A stretch of DNA of 64,000 nucleotides from Verrucomicrobiota bacterium (GTDB lineage Bacteria > Verrucomicrobiota > Verrucomicrobiia > Opitutales > Puniceicoccaceae), in NCBI GenBank assembly GCA_038744685.1, contig JBCDMB010000017.1:1-64000 (forward strand), in the 5' to 3' direction. The notes under the pieces are model-generated. The model was not told the origin of the DNA. It saw nothing but the letters and a program-made list of their open reading frames with translations, and searched no databases. The position numbers and the translations under genes were made by a program. This document shows positions 1-8,930 of the stretch, piece by piece (the stretch's first letter is position 1; each line of letters begins with the position of its first letter).

Positions 1-1
1 G

Positions 2-175
2 GTGCGCTACTTCACCGACGGAAGGGTTCTGGGCTCGGAGGCCTTTGTCGCTAGTCAGGCCGCTACGCAGCCGCAGCTCTCAGCGGTGAGACCACCGGGA
101 CCGAAGGCGATGAGAGGTGCAGATTGGAGAGGGCTCACCGTACTCGGGGGGCTTCGAAAGGATTTGTTCGGGTAG
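2..175 (+). CDS. C-terminal fragment of a REP-associated (IS200/Y1-type) transposase
   Basis: The open frame enters from the left edge and stops at 173-175 (TAG), giving 57 codons. It reads V-R-Y-F-T-D-G-R-V-L-G-S-E-A-F-V and ends in a W-R-G-L-T-V-L-G-G-L-R-K-D-L-F-G segment. This matches the C-terminal end of Y1-transposase-like RAYT proteins as I remember them in Verrucomicrobia ('RYFTDG..LGS..FV' then 'LR.LRKD..G'). The catalytic His-hydrophobic-His and Tyr motifs would lie upstream, outside the window, so I cannot say whether the gene is intact. RAYTs act on REP palindromes, and REP-like pairs do occur in this window (20704-20753). A chance open frame is possible but less likely given the motif. 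Confidence 0.6.
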   Translation: MRYFTDGRVLGSEAFVASQAATQPQLSAVRPPGPKAMRGADWRGLTVLGGLRKDLFG

Positions 176-221
176 GCTTCTGCTCAAGAGAAGAAAGTCG
201 TCTCAAATGCGAGGGTACTCT

Positions 222-1694
222 TTACCCTCGTGTTAGATGGGAAAAGAGGGTTTGTGCGAAGCTTTCTCCAAAACCTTGCACCGAGGAGAGTTCCTCCAGA
301 CTTGCAGCCCGGATGGCTTGAATTGAGCCAAAATGAGTCAACAGAGCTTCCCTTCTTTTCGGTCCCAATCCAGGAACGTCGTCTAGGATCGATTCCCGAA
401 TCTTCTTCGACCGAAGATCAGCATTGAAGGAGTTCGCAAAGCGGTGAGCTTCGTCTCTCGCGCGCTGCAAGAGTCTGAGCCCAGGGTCGTGGATGGGCAA
501 GCGTAGAGGACTTCTCTCGGTGGGAAAGATTATGGTCTCTTCTTTCTTTGCGAGTCCGATCAGGGCAGGGGGATCCAAGTCGAGAATTAGAAACGCTCGT
601 AGAGCGGCGGAGACTTGTCCTTTTCCTCCGTCTATTACAATCAAATCCGGAAACGGCGTTCCTTGCTCGGACATTCGGCGATACCGACGTCCAACGACCT
701 CCTCCATTGCCCGAAAATCATCATTTCCCTCAAACGACCGAATTTTAAATCTTCTGTAGTTCTTTTTGTCCGGTTTTCCGCTCACGAACCGCACCATCGA
801 TGCGACCGTAAAACTTCCTGAAATGTGGCTGATATCGAAGCATTCTATTGAGTTGAGCTTACCCTGCAGTCCTAAAGCTTCGGAGAGGCGGGATGAGCCA
901 GATTCTGCAATATTGTGCTCCGGAAGGGCGCGGGTAAATTTGCGCCCCTGAGCTATGGTCTTCCTTAGCGACTGGAGCGTATCCCGAAGGCCTGCTGCCT
1001 CTTCGAATCTCTGCTCCTTTGCGCACCGCCGCATTTCCTTGTCCAACTCGCGGAGCCACTCTCTACTGCGCCCTTCCAAGAAGGTGCAGGCTTTGCGAAC
1101 TCGATCCCTATATTCATCCACAGTGATTTCATTTTCGTGGCCGTAAATCTCAGCACGGGCATCTTGATACAGTCGTAGTCTGTCCCCCGGAAGCTTTCTT
1201 GGAGAGGCATCTGCCAAAAGAACACCAAATTTTTGGCGCATTTCACCGAGGGTTTTCCGCAGCGGTCCTGCGTGGGCAAAAGGCCCGAAATAGAGAGAGC
1301 CATCTTGCGAACGATTTCTGGAAAGGCGAAATTTCGGAATCTCGCTATGAACATCCACGCGGATCAAAAGAAACCGTTTGTCATCAGTGAAATCTGTATT
1401 GTAGCGGGGCTTGTATTCCTTGATGAGTCTTCCTTCGAGTAGAATAGCCTCTGCTTCAGAACGGACTTCAATGACTTCGATATCACGGACCAGAGTAATC
1501 ATGGTGCGGATCTTTGGCTGATCGATTTGGCGAAGGCGCGAAGGTTGAAAGTAAGAAGTTACCCGCTTCTTCAACTCCTTTGCTTTTCCCACATAGATGA
1601 CCTCCCCGAGGCGATCTTTCATCAGGTAAACACCCGGCCGGTAGGGAAGCTGATGCAGAATTTCCTTGAGTTTACCTGTTGGTGGAGTTCGCAA
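222..1694 (-). CDS. uvrC: UvrABC excinuclease subunit C (short form)
   Basis: UvrC makes the two incisions around bulky DNA lesions in nucleotide excision repair, after UvrA and UvrB load. The 490-residue protein carries a GIY-YIG nuclease domain at about 15-95 (GVY at 21-23, YVG at 34-36). A UVR motif for UvrB contact lies near 219-249, the RNase H-like second nuclease near 285-400 (S-I-E-C-F-D-I-S-H and V-I-D-G-G-K-G-Q), and paired helix-hairpin-helix motifs at about 430-488. Classical UvrC has about 600 residues; this one is shorter because its middle is compact, and all domains are present. The frame begins at a TTG codon, with no ATG before the GIY-YIG core. It is divergent from cinA with only 61 bases between, so promoters for both must lie there. 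Confidence 0.93.
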   Translation of the reverse strand: MRTPPTGKLKEILHQLPYRPGVYLMKDRLGEVIYVGKAKELKKRVTSYFQPSRLRQIDQPKIRTMITLVRDIEVIEVRSEAEAILLEGRLIKEYKPRYNTDFTDDKRFLLIRVDVHSEIPKFRLSRNRSQDGSLYFGPFAHAGPLRKTLGEMRQKFGVLLADASPRKLPGDRLRLYQDARAEIYGHENEITVDEYRDRVRKACTFLEGRSREWLRELDKEMRRCAKEQRFEEAAGLRDTLQSLRKTIAQGRKFTRALPEHNIAESGSSRLSEALGLQGKLNSIECFDISHISGSFTVASMVRFVSGKPDKKNYRRFKIRSFEGNDDFRAMEEVVGRRYRRMSEQGTPFPDLIVIDGGKGQVSAALRAFLILDLDPPALIGLAKKEETIIFPTERSPLRLPIHDPGLRLLQRARDEAHRFANSFNADLRSKKIRESILDDVPGLGPKRREALLTHFGSIQAIRAASLEELSSVQGFGESFAQTLFSHLTRG

Positions 1695-1755
1695 TTTAGC
1701 CGATTATCTTCACTATTTCGAACCAGTCAACCTAAGTGCTTTTAGTCCCCTTCTC

Positions 1756-3036
1756 ATGAGTCATAACTTTTCAGTCGCCGTAGTTAACGTGGGTGATGAG
1801 CTCCTGCTCGGTATCCGAGAGAACGCCCATCTGTCCTACATTGGGCAGCACGTCTCCAAGAGGGGGGGCGACCTAGTGCATGCTAGGGTGGTTCCAGATC
1901 AGGTCGACGAGATTGCCGAAGCGATCTCAGGTTCAATGAAGGTTGCGGACATAGTTTTCGTAACTGGCGGATTGGGACCAACAGCCGATGATTTGACTCG
2001 GGAAGCAATGGCAAAAGTGCTGGGGTCGCGTTTGGTTCACGACTCCCAGGTGGAAAAGGGAATTCGGCAAAAGTTCCAGTCAGTCGGTCGGAGTATGTCG
2101 CAAAATAACCTTCGCCAATGTCAACGTCCTCCGGAAGCAGAGGTAATTTCGAATCGGTGGGGCACCGCGCCGGGCCTTCGCATGCACCTAGAGCATAGCT
2201 TCATCTATCTACTCCCGGGACCGCGGTCCGAGCTGGGTCCCATGTTTGAGGAGGAAGTCCTGCCTGAATTGGAGGAGAAGGGATGTCTTGGTGATCAGTC
2301 CTCGTGGCTCCAGATTCGAACCGCTGGCCTTGGTGAATCTACAGTAGAAACCCGGCTTGCACCGATTGTAGAAAGCCGGCCCAACGTTCAGTTTGCTTTT
2401 TGCGCCCATGCAGGAATCGTCGACGTCCGTCTTTCTCCTGCGGAGTCAGGAACCGGAACCGCTGCAGTCAACCAGGCTGGGGAGGAGTGCCGTTTGATGC
2501 TTGGGGAGAATTTCTTTGGTTTTGGCAACGATTCTCTGGCTAAGATTTTGATCCTCCAGCTCCGCTGCTGGGATCGCACTCTTGCCGTAGCTGAATCCTG
2601 CACCGGGGGCCTTCTTTCTGGTTCCTTTACGGACATTCCTGGAGCCTCAAAAGTATTCATCGGTGGTGTTGTTGCTTACACTAATGCGACAAAGGTCCAG
2701 CTGTTGGATGTCCCCGAATCGCTTCTCCAACAGCATGGAGCAGTAAGCGGCGAGGCTGCAGTGGCGATGGCGACTGGTGCTGCTGAACGGCTCGGGTCTG
2801 ATTATGCTTTGTCTGTTACCGGATTTGCGGGTCCGGAAGGGGGTACTGCGGAGAATCCTGTGGGAACGGTTTACGCCGCTCATTTCTCGCCTTCAGGAGT
2901 CTGGTCGAAGAGGTTGGTGCTCCCTGGGAATCGGGGGGCTGTCAGAGAAAGGGCGGTGAATGAGACGTTGGATTGGGCTCGTCGAACACTGAATCGTTAC
3001 AAGGTTCACGACTTTCTTGCCTCTCCCGGAGAGTGA
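1756..3036 (+). CDS. cinA: CinA-family protein: molybdopterin-binding domain plus nicotinamide-nucleotide amidase (PncC)
   Basis: The N-terminal half is a MoCF/CinA domain with V-F-V-T-G-G-L-G-P-T-A-D-D near residue 75. The C-terminal half is a PncC-type amidase with A-V-A-E-S-C-T-G-G-L-L, the usual catalytic serine region, and S-V-T-G-F-A-G-P. PncC deamidates nicotinamide mononucleotide to the nicotinate form in pyridine nucleotide salvage; the N-terminal domain is linked to ADP-ribose pyrophosphatase activity in some members. The frame is open further upstream, but ATG 1756 gives the normal N-terminus (S-V-A-V-V-N-V-G-D-E-L-L-L-G) and 426 residues, the usual family length. No strong Shine-Dalgarno sequence is seen. 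Confidence 0.9.
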   Translation: MSHNFSVAVVNVGDELLLGIRENAHLSYIGQHVSKRGGDLVHARVVPDQVDEIAEAISGSMKVADIVFVTGGLGPTADDLTREAMAKVLGSRLVHDSQVEKGIRQKFQSVGRSMSQNNLRQCQRPPEAEVISNRWGTAPGLRMHLEHSFIYLLPGPRSELGPMFEEEVLPELEEKGCLGDQSSWLQIRTAGLGESTVETRLAPIVESRPNVQFAFCAHAGIVDVRLSPAESGTGTAAVNQAGEECRLMLGENFFGFGNDSLAKILILQLRCWDRTLAVAESCTGGLLSGSFTDIPGASKVFIGGVVAYTNATKVQLLDVPESLLQQHGAVSGEAAVAMATGAAERLGSDYALSVTGFAGPEGGTAENPVGTVYAAHFSPSGVWSKRLVLPGNRGAVRERAVNETLDWARRTLNRYKVHDFLASPGE

Positions 3037-3121
3037 CCTTTCTGCGCATTTCCTGCGGGAACCATCACCAACCCCTCAAGGTAGTTACTCTTCCTTCCAG
3101 GTTTTCCGTAGGAGCGTTGGG

Positions 3122-3150
3122 TTGACAGTGAATGCTCGGTCCGTTTTTGT
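3122..3150 (+). promoter_or_regulatory. Candidate sigma-70-type promoter of the rpmH-rnpA-yidC cluster
   Basis: A perfect -35 hexamer TTGACA (3122-3127) lies 47 bases before rpmH. The best hexamer 17 bases later is TTTTGT (3145-3150), a poor -10 match. The position in the 137-base gap after cinA is right for the cluster promoter, but the -10 is weak, so this is tentative. Confidence 0.35.
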
Positions 3151-3173
3151 TCTCGGTTTTTCCCGAAAGAACC

Positions 3174-3314
3174 ATGCAACCGACATATCGCCCTTCTAAG
3201 ATCAAGAGAGCCCGCAAGTTTGGCTTTCGTAAGCGCAACTCGACCCGTTCCGGTCGAAAGATACTTGCAGCACGTAGGCGTAAAGGCCGAGCACGCCTAT
3301 CTGCGTCTCGCTAG
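3174..3314 (+). CDS. rpmH: 50S ribosomal protein L34
   Basis: A 46-residue, very basic protein: [20 protein letters not shown] start, then R-N-S-T-R-S-G-R and [11 protein letters not shown]. This is the complete conserved L34 pattern. L34 belongs to the large ribosomal subunit. The frame is open upstream, but family members start at the M-x-P-T-Y motif, giving ATG 3174. The gene lies 4 bases before rnpA, the usual bacterial order. Confidence 0.96.
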   Translation: MQPTYRPSKIKRARKFGFRKRNSTRSGRKILAARRRKGRARLSASR

Positions 3315-3318
3315 AGAT

Positions 3319-3675
3319 ATGCACTTTTCCCGGCAGTGCCGGATTCTGAAAAGTGCGGAATTCGCTCTTGTTCGTCAACATGGTCAGTGGTTGCCCGGTC
3401 GTTTCTTTCATTTGCAGGTGATGGAGAGAGAAAACCAATCGTCCGGGAGTCGTCTTGGCCTGGTGGTTTCCCGCAAGGTAGGCTCAGCTGTCGTGCGGAA
3501 CCGAATCAAGCGCCGTTGTCGCTCTCTCTTTCAAATGCTGAGTCCAGACCTTTTACGATCTTTGGACGTAGTTGTCGTCGCAAAGCGTGATCTCGATCAG
3601 GTTTCCTTCTCTGCGCTGGAGAACGATTTTAGAAAGAGACTGAGCCGCTGGATTTTGGTCGCAGACTCCCGGTAA
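3319..3675 (+). CDS. rnpA: Ribonuclease P protein component
   Basis: RnpA is the protein subunit of RNase P, which trims the 5' leader of tRNA precursors together with the M1 RNA. The 118-residue protein has the family signature: L-G-L-V-V-S-R-K-V-G-S-A-V-V-R-N-R-I-K-R and a following R-R-C-R segment (RNP-binding RNR motif). ATG 3319 gives the standard length and follows rpmH directly. The stop TAA shares its last base with the yidC start (TAATG), so translation is probably coupled. The small yidD gene that often lies between rnpA and yidC is absent. Confidence 0.93.
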   Translation: MHFSRQCRILKSAEFALVRQHGQWLPGRFFHLQVMERENQSSGSRLGLVVSRKVGSAVVRNRIKRRCRSLFQMLSPDLLRSLDVVVVAKRDLDQVSFSALENDFRKRLSRWILVADSR

Positions 3676-5522
3676 TGGACAAAAAGAACGTATTGATTGG
3701 GCTCGCCTTCATTTTGGCGGCTTTCGGACTCATGTTCTACCAGTCCTCGCAGATGGAACCTGTTCCGGTTGAGCCTGAAACACCTGTAGAGGAGGCACTG
3801 CCCTCGAGTTCTGATACGGACTCAGGAACTGACCTTGGATCTCTAGAGGGAGAAGAAACTGCCCCGGTTGCTGATGGTTCGGGGGAAGAACCGGTCTTCC
3901 AGCCGGTGGCACCTGAAGTCGTTGCCGAGGAAGAAGAGACTGCAAGCGTCGAGGAAGTCACGAGGAGTCTGGCAAACGAGTTTATTGATGTTCAGTTCAC
4001 CTCACGTGGAGGTGGCATCAAGCAAGTCCATTTCCTCCAAACCAAACGAGGTGGGATGGACACGTTTGTGTTTAATGCGGACACTCGTTTGCCTGCCTTG
4101 GGCGTAAGCATTCGAGGGCCTGATTCGGAGTATTCGTTCTCTCGGAACTACAGTATTTTAGAGGATGAAACGAACCAAACTCAGATTGTTTTCGAGCGAG
4201 AGTTAGTGAGTAACATTTTTGTTAGACGTGTTTTCTCCATTTCTAGCCCTGGCGAGGAGGGGGTAGACCCATACCTTATTCGCCATAAAACGACTTTTAT
4301 TAACCGGTCTGAACAACCTCTGGAATCGGGAGATGGGGCCTACTTGAATTTGGGAACGGTTTACTCAATTGGGCCGGATACGAGAGGGGAATTTTTGGCT
4401 TTCGGCTATTTCGATGGTGAAGACGCAGAGTTTATCAGGAGTCGCAAATTCACGGGAAGTTCCGGTTTTCTTGGAATCGGAGCAAGTGCGCCAGTATCAA
4501 GTGTGTCAGAATCCAGAAACGATTTAAATGTAGTCTGGGGTTCGGTGAAGAATCAGTTCTTCGCTTTTGTAGCGACGGTAGGGGAGGGCGTGCGGAGTAA
4601 TGGATTCTTTGCAACAGGTTCCTCCGTCATCCCGCCGAATCCTCCAGACGCGCCTCCTGCTGATGCGATTCGGGCAAGTTTAGCCTTCCCGCTAGAGCGC
4701 ATCGAGCCAGGCGAGAGCTTGGATATCGCGATCGACTTCTACGCTGGGCCAAAAGAGTTTCGCCGCCTGACCCAACTTGGTGAGAAGCAGGACGAGGTGA
4801 TGCAGTTTGGGTTTCTGAGTTTCTTCAGCAAGATTCTTCTCTCCTTCCTGTACGCGATCCACACGGTGGTGCCTAGCTGGGGATGGTCGATCGTCGTGAT
4901 GACCATCATCATCAAGTTGATCTTCTGGCCATTGACTGCCAAGGCGACCCAATCCCAAAAGCGGATGCAGAAGATTCAGGCTCCGCTTAAGGAGCTTCGC
5001 GAGCAGTATAAGGACAACCCGCAGAAGATGCAGAAGGAGACGATGAAGCTCTTTCGCGAGAACAAGGTGAATCCGGCCGCGGGATGTCTGCCGATCCTGA
5101 TTCAGATGCCGATCTTTATCGGTCTGTTCTGGATGCTAAGGACCGCTTCCGAACTGAGGTATGCCCCGTTTCTTTGGATCGACGACCTGTCCCGACCGGA
5201 TACGGTAGCAGTCGTTTTTGGTCTGCCGATCAACATCCTCCCGTTGATCATGGGAGTCACCATGTTCTTCCAAATGAGGATGACGCCTGCGATGGCGAAT
5301 GCTGACCCTCTTCAGCAAAAGATCTTCAAGTTCCTCCCTTTCGTTTTTCTGGTCATCCTCTACAATTTTTCCTCCGGCCTCGTTCTCTATTGGACGGTGC
5401 AGAATCTACTCACTATTCTGCAGCAATACATCACGAACAAGCGAAGTGATGTGGCCAATGAACCGGTAGTGATCCCGAGTTCAGCGAAAAAGAAGGCGAA
5501 GAAGAGCACCGGAAAGAAGTAA
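3675..5522 (+). CDS. yidC: Membrane protein insertase YidC
   Basis: YidC inserts proteins into the inner membrane, alone or with SecYEG. The 615-residue protein has an N-terminal membrane anchor (about 6-22). A long acidic, Glu/Pro/Val-rich linker (about 28-98) follows, then the periplasmic beta-sandwich domain (about 100-360). The conserved C-terminal 60KD_IMP domain (about 375-590) has membrane segments near I-V-V-M-T-I-I-I-K-L-I-F-W-P-L, L-P-I-L-I-Q-M-P-I-F-I-G-L-F and F-V-F-L-V-I-L-Y-N-F. The usual first-helix positive residue is Lys here. The tail is lysine-rich, as in ribosome-binding YidC tails. The presence of a periplasmic domain fits a Gram-negative cell. Confidence 0.96.
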   Translation: MDKKNVLIGLAFILAAFGLMFYQSSQMEPVPVEPETPVEEALPSSSDTDSGTDLGSLEGEETAPVADGSGEEPVFQPVAPEVVAEEEETASVEEVTRSLANEFIDVQFTSRGGGIKQVHFLQTKRGGMDTFVFNADTRLPALGVSIRGPDSEYSFSRNYSILEDETNQTQIVFERELVSNIFVRRVFSISSPGEEGVDPYLIRHKTTFINRSEQPLESGDGAYLNLGTVYSIGPDTRGEFLAFGYFDGEDAEFIRSRKFTGSSGFLGIGASAPVSSVSESRNDLNVVWGSVKNQFFAFVATVGEGVRSNGFFATGSSVIPPNPPDAPPADAIRASLAFPLERIEPGESLDIAIDFYAGPKEFRRLTQLGEKQDEVMQFGFLSFFSKILLSFLYAIHTVVPSWGWSIVVMTIIIKLIFWPLTAKATQSQKRMQKIQAPLKELREQYKDNPQKMQKETMKLFRENKVNPAAGCLPILIQMPIFIGLFWMLRTASELRYAPFLWIDDLSRPDTVAVVFGLPINILPLIMGVTMFFQMRMTPAMANADPLQQKIFKFLPFVFLVILYNFSSGLVLYWTVQNLLTILQQYITNKRSDVANEPVVIPSSAKKKAKKSTGKK

Positions 5523-5603
5523 GATCCCTCTGCTCGGTTTGAGGAGGTTCAATTGAGGGACTATCCCCTTGCCCCGAGTCGGGTCAGTTCCATCATGTAA
5601 TCC

Positions 5604-6350
5604 ATGTCTGGACATAGTAAATGGGCGACCACCAAGCGTCACAAAGCAGCGGTGGACGCAAAACGCGGAAAAATTTTCAGTGTGATTAGCAAAGAGCTGA
5701 CCCTTTCAGCGCGTGACGGAGGGGGTGACCCCGAGTTCAATCCCCGTCTTCGGACCAATATTGCTAAAGCGAAGGCAGCAAATATGCCGGCCGATAATAT
5801 CGAACGCGCCATCAAGAAGGGGACAGGAGAACTAGAGGGAGCAACCATTGAAGAGCTCACTTACGAGGGTTACGGTCCGGGGGGGGTTGGCTTGATCGTT
5901 GAGGTCACCACAGACAATAAGAATCGGAGTGCTTCTGAGGTGAGGAGCACCTTTACCAAGAACGGCGGTAACTTGGCGGGTTCTGGTGCATTGGCGTATA
6001 ACTTTCAGAGGAAAGGCCAATTTCTTATCGCAGCTGATGCCACGAATGAAGACCAGCTGATGGAAGTGACGATTGAGGCAGGCGCAGAGGATATCCTGAA
6101 TAATGGGGATCATTTTGAAGTGCTTTGCGAGATGGGTGAGTTTGATCACGTGGTTCAGGCTCTTGAGAAGGCAGAGATTCCGACAGAGTCTGCCGAGTTG
6201 GCCTATCTTCCCCAGACTCCTGTCGAGGTGACCGACTCCGACGTGGCCCGGCAAGTGTTGCGTCTGGTGGACACTTTGGAAGAGTTGGAAGACGTGAAGA
6301 ACGTTTTTGCCAACTTCGAGATCGCTGATGAACTCTTGGCCGAGCGGTGA
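5604..6350 (+). CDS. yebC: YebC/TACO1-family protein
   Basis: The 248-residue protein starts M-S-G-H-S-K-W-A-T-T-K-R-H-K, the YebC signature, and continues with K-A-K-A-A-N-M-P-A-D-N-I-E-R-A and T-Y-E-G-Y-G-P-G-G-V-G. Family members have been described as transcription regulators, and more recently as ribosome-associated factors that help translation of proline-rich stretches; the sequence does not tell which applies here. It follows yidC by 81 bases in the same direction and may share its transcript. No clear terminator lies between them. Confidence 0.93.
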   Translation: MSGHSKWATTKRHKAAVDAKRGKIFSVISKELTLSARDGGGDPEFNPRLRTNIAKAKAANMPADNIERAIKKGTGELEGATIEELTYEGYGPGGVGLIVEVTTDNKNRSASEVRSTFTKNGGNLAGSGALAYNFQRKGQFLIAADATNEDQLMEVTIEAGAEDILNNGDHFEVLCEMGEFDHVVQALEKAEIPTESAELAYLPQTPVEVTDSDVARQVLRLVDTLEELEDVKNVFANFEIADELLAER

Positions 6351-6478
6351 CCGTTGATCGCTGATTCACTTCCGAATCTCTCTGCTCGAAACCGATTCTC
6401 GGAGGATCTTGTTTTGAGCACGAGAGAAGTGTCTCGGTGGTTGCGAAATCGCGGGGCGGTCGGGCATAGGTTTGGTCA

Positions 6479-7831
6479 ATGACTCTCTTCCGTCCGGACC
6501 GACCTTTTCAGCCGAAAAAGGTTCGATTTTACTACGGTTGGGTCATCGCTGCTGCCGGAACTGTCGGGGTTATTTGTAGTATTCCCGGTCAGACGATGGG
6601 AGTGAGCGTTTTTACCGACTCTTTGATCGAGAATCTGGGAATAAGTCGCACGTGGATTAGTTTCGCGTATTTGATTGGAACGATCTGTAGCGGGTTTCTC
6701 GTAGTCCCTGTTGGTTGGCTTCTGGATGCTTCGGGATTCCGCTCAGGTGGAGTCTATGCAGGCTTGGGATTAGGGGTCGCACTTCTCTTTTTGTCTCAGG
6801 TGGATCGCATCGCAGAGGGAGTAAAAGAGGTGATCGCTCCAGATTCGGGAGTGGTTATTGGTTTCATTTTTGTGACTGCTGGCTTTTTTCTTCTCCGCTT
6901 TTGCGGGCAAGGGGTCATGACACTGGTGTCCCGTGGCATTGTAGCGAAGTGGTTCAATCATTACCGAGGAAGAGTGACTGCGATTACGGGCATTATCGGA
7001 TCTTTTGCCTTCTCTGTAACTCCATTGTTCTTTGATGGACTGATTATAGAGTTTGGCTGGCGAGTATCCTGGGTAGGATTGGGGATTATCTGTGGATTTG
7101 TTTTTGCCGTCTTTGCATGGGTCGTGTTTCGTGACAATCCGGAAGAGTGCGGTCTTGAGATGGATGGTGGGCTTGAGAAAATTCCAGAGTCTAAGGTAAA
7201 CCCAGACAACCGGGTGGTTAAACAGTATTCTACAGCGGAGGCACTCGGAACCTATGGGTTTTGGATTTACAATTTGGCGTTCTCCTTTCAGGGGCTGTTT
7301 ATCACAGGTTACACGTTCCACATTCTATCTGTCGCGGATGATTTGGGGTTGGCCCGTGAGGTTGTTTTGGGAGCGTTTTTTCCGGGGGCCGTGATCGGAG
7401 TCTTCGTCAGTTTGGGAATCGGATGGTTGATCGATAAGACTCAGCTGAAGTATAGTCTGATTGTTTTTACGATAGGTACTGTCTTCATTCCTTTGGGCCT
7501 ATTGTTCGCGCCGCATCAGTATTCTTTGATCATCCTGATCGCGGGTTTTGCGATGGGGGGTGGGGCCTTTTCACCTCTGATTGGAACGGTCTGGGCGCGT
7601 TTCTATGGTCGTAAATCTCTTGGAGCCATTAGCGGTTTCAATATGTCCTGTCTTGTAATCGGAAGTGCGCTCGGCCCGATAGGGTTTAGTCTTAGCTATG
7701 AATTTTTGGGTGGATATCGACCCGCCATCGCAATCTCAGTGGGTTGTGGCGTGTTGCTTTTGGCGGGTGCTTTCTTCGCGGAGAACCCACAGCGGAAGCT
7801 CCGAGAAGAAATGAAGGCCACTTGTGAGTGA
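6479..7831 (+). CDS. Major facilitator superfamily transporter (OFA/monocarboxylate-like)
   Basis: The 450-residue protein has about 12 hydrophobic segments and no signal peptide. It starts with F-Y-Y-G-W-V-I-A-A-A-G-T, a pattern seen in the oxalate/formate antiporter and monocarboxylate branches of the MFS ('YGW.iv......'). A W-F-N-H-Y-R-G-R loop, the equivalent of the MFS motif between helices, lies near residue 160, and another A-R-F-Y-G-R-K-S-L-G near 380. It probably moves a small organic anion across the inner membrane; the substrate cannot be read from the sequence. The last 8 bases overlap the methyltransferase gene, so the two are probably co-transcribed. Confidence 0.85.
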   Translation: MTLFRPDRPFQPKKVRFYYGWVIAAAGTVGVICSIPGQTMGVSVFTDSLIENLGISRTWISFAYLIGTICSGFLVVPVGWLLDASGFRSGGVYAGLGLGVALLFLSQVDRIAEGVKEVIAPDSGVVIGFIFVTAGFFLLRFCGQGVMTLVSRGIVAKWFNHYRGRVTAITGIIGSFAFSVTPLFFDGLIIEFGWRVSWVGLGIICGFVFAVFAWVVFRDNPEECGLEMDGGLEKIPESKVNPDNRVVKQYSTAEALGTYGFWIYNLAFSFQGLFITGYTFHILSVADDLGLAREVVLGAFFPGAVIGVFVSLGIGWLIDKTQLKYSLIVFTIGTVFIPLGLLFAPHQYSLIILIAGFAMGGGAFSPLIGTVWARFYGRKSLGAISGFNMSCLVIGSALGPIGFSLSYEFLGGYRPAIAISVGCGVLLLAGAFFAENPQRKLREEMKATCE

Positions 7832-8807
7832 GTTGCTCCCGCAGCCTTTGGCTACCGCTTTGGAAAAGCGAGGAGCTATTCCATTTTCGCAGTTCTGTCG
7901 GATAGCCCTCTATGACGAGAACGATGGTTATTACCAAAAGGAGAAGCTTCGTGTTGGATCAAGTATCGAAGCGGATTTTACCACCAACCTTTCTGTTCAA
8001 TCTACATTTGTCCCACTGGTTTTTGAATCGGTATGCAGTCTTTTGGGAAGGACGGATGTGTCTGACTATCACTTCATTGAGGTAGGAGCTGAGCCGAACC
8101 AATCGTCTTTCAAAGGACTTGCTCCTAATTTTGCCGAGGTCAGTAGCATTGGCGTTTCGGATTCTTTTCCGTCTTTGACGGGCAAGGTTGTGCTGTTTGC
8201 GAACGAGTGGCTGGACGCGCAACCGTTTGTCCGGCTTGTTTTTACGAATGGTGAGTGGCGGGAAGTCTTTGTCGAGCGTTTGAAAGAAGGTGGACTTGTC
8301 GAGAAGCTCTACCAAGTCCAAAGCAAAGATGGACTTTCCCTAGAAGCTCGCTTGCCGAGAGAAATGCCGGAGGGTTACCGGGTTGATCTGTCGATGGAGG
8401 TGGCGGGCGTGTTAGGGGAATACCTCAAGCAACCTTGGGAAGGCCTGTTCCTTACATTTGATTACGGCTCCTCTTGGGAGTCTTTGATTAGACAAATGCC
8501 CGATGGGAGTGGAAGGGCCTATCGAAAGCAAAGACTGAGCACCAACCTTTTGGATGATCCTGGTGAGTCGGATTTGACCTGCAATGTGTGCTGGGACGAT
8601 GTTAAGGAATCGCTCGAGCTAGAGGGATTTACGGTTGACGGGCCGGAGCGCCAGGAGAGTTTTTTCCTCAATCATGCCAGCCAGAGAGTACGGGCGATTA
8701 TAGAAGGTAAGGACGATCCAGACGGAGGTTCAAAGAGGCGTCTCATGCAGATCCTGCATCCCGCTAACTTCGGTGCCGCCTTTCAGGTTCTTTGGGGCCT
8801 GCGATAA
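7824..8807 (+). CDS. SAM-dependent methyltransferase of the MidA/NDUFAF7 family (PF02636-like)
   Basis: The 327-residue protein starts with F-S-Q-F-C-R-I-A-L-Y-D-E-N-D-G-Y-Y, the hallmark N-terminus of MidA/NDUFAF7 ('f..fM..aLy.p..GYY'). It also has F-A-N-E-W-L-D-A-Q-P-F ('NE.lDalP'), L-T-F-D-Y-G-S-S ('DYG') and D-L-T-C-N-V. The mitochondrial relative methylates an arginine of a complex I subunit; bacterial targets are mostly unknown. The glycine-rich SAM loop is degenerate here (F-I-E-V-G-A-E-P-N), shorter than usual, so activity is not certain. It overlaps the upstream MFS gene and is followed by a hairpin at 8858-8878. Confidence 0.72.
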   Translation: MSELLPQPLATALEKRGAIPFSQFCRIALYDENDGYYQKEKLRVGSSIEADFTTNLSVQSTFVPLVFESVCSLLGRTDVSDYHFIEVGAEPNQSSFKGLAPNFAEVSSIGVSDSFPSLTGKVVLFANEWLDAQPFVRLVFTNGEWREVFVERLKEGGLVEKLYQVQSKDGLSLEARLPREMPEGYRVDLSMEVAGVLGEYLKQPWEGLFLTFDYGSSWESLIRQMPDGSGRAYRKQRLSTNLLDDPGESDLTCNVCWDDVKESLELEGFTVDGPERQESFFLNHASQRVRAIIEGKDDPDGGSKRRLMQILHPANFGAAFQVLWGLR

Positions 8808-8857
8808 TGCTGTTTTGGTATAGACCTGGGACAGGCTTTTTTGGAAGGAAGATATAA

Positions 8858-8878
8858 CATCCGCCTTTGCGGCGGATG
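8858..8878. terminator. Short GC-rich hairpin between convergent genes
   Basis: A perfect 8-base stem (CATCCGCC / GGCGGATG) with a 5-base loop lies between the convergent methyltransferase and glycogen phosphorylase genes. There is no T-run on either side, so it may be a factor-independent stop with poor U-tract, or a single REP-like palindrome. Confidence 0.45.
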
Positions 8879-8930
8879 CTACAGAGATTAGCTGAGAAAG
8901 GCTCCTACCCTGTTCGCCTTCAAAAGTGCC

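Noticed and set aside
124-321. 65-codon rightward frame before uvrC
   Set aside because: It runs into the uvrC gene and shows no motif; the other frame (2-175) has the transposase signature.
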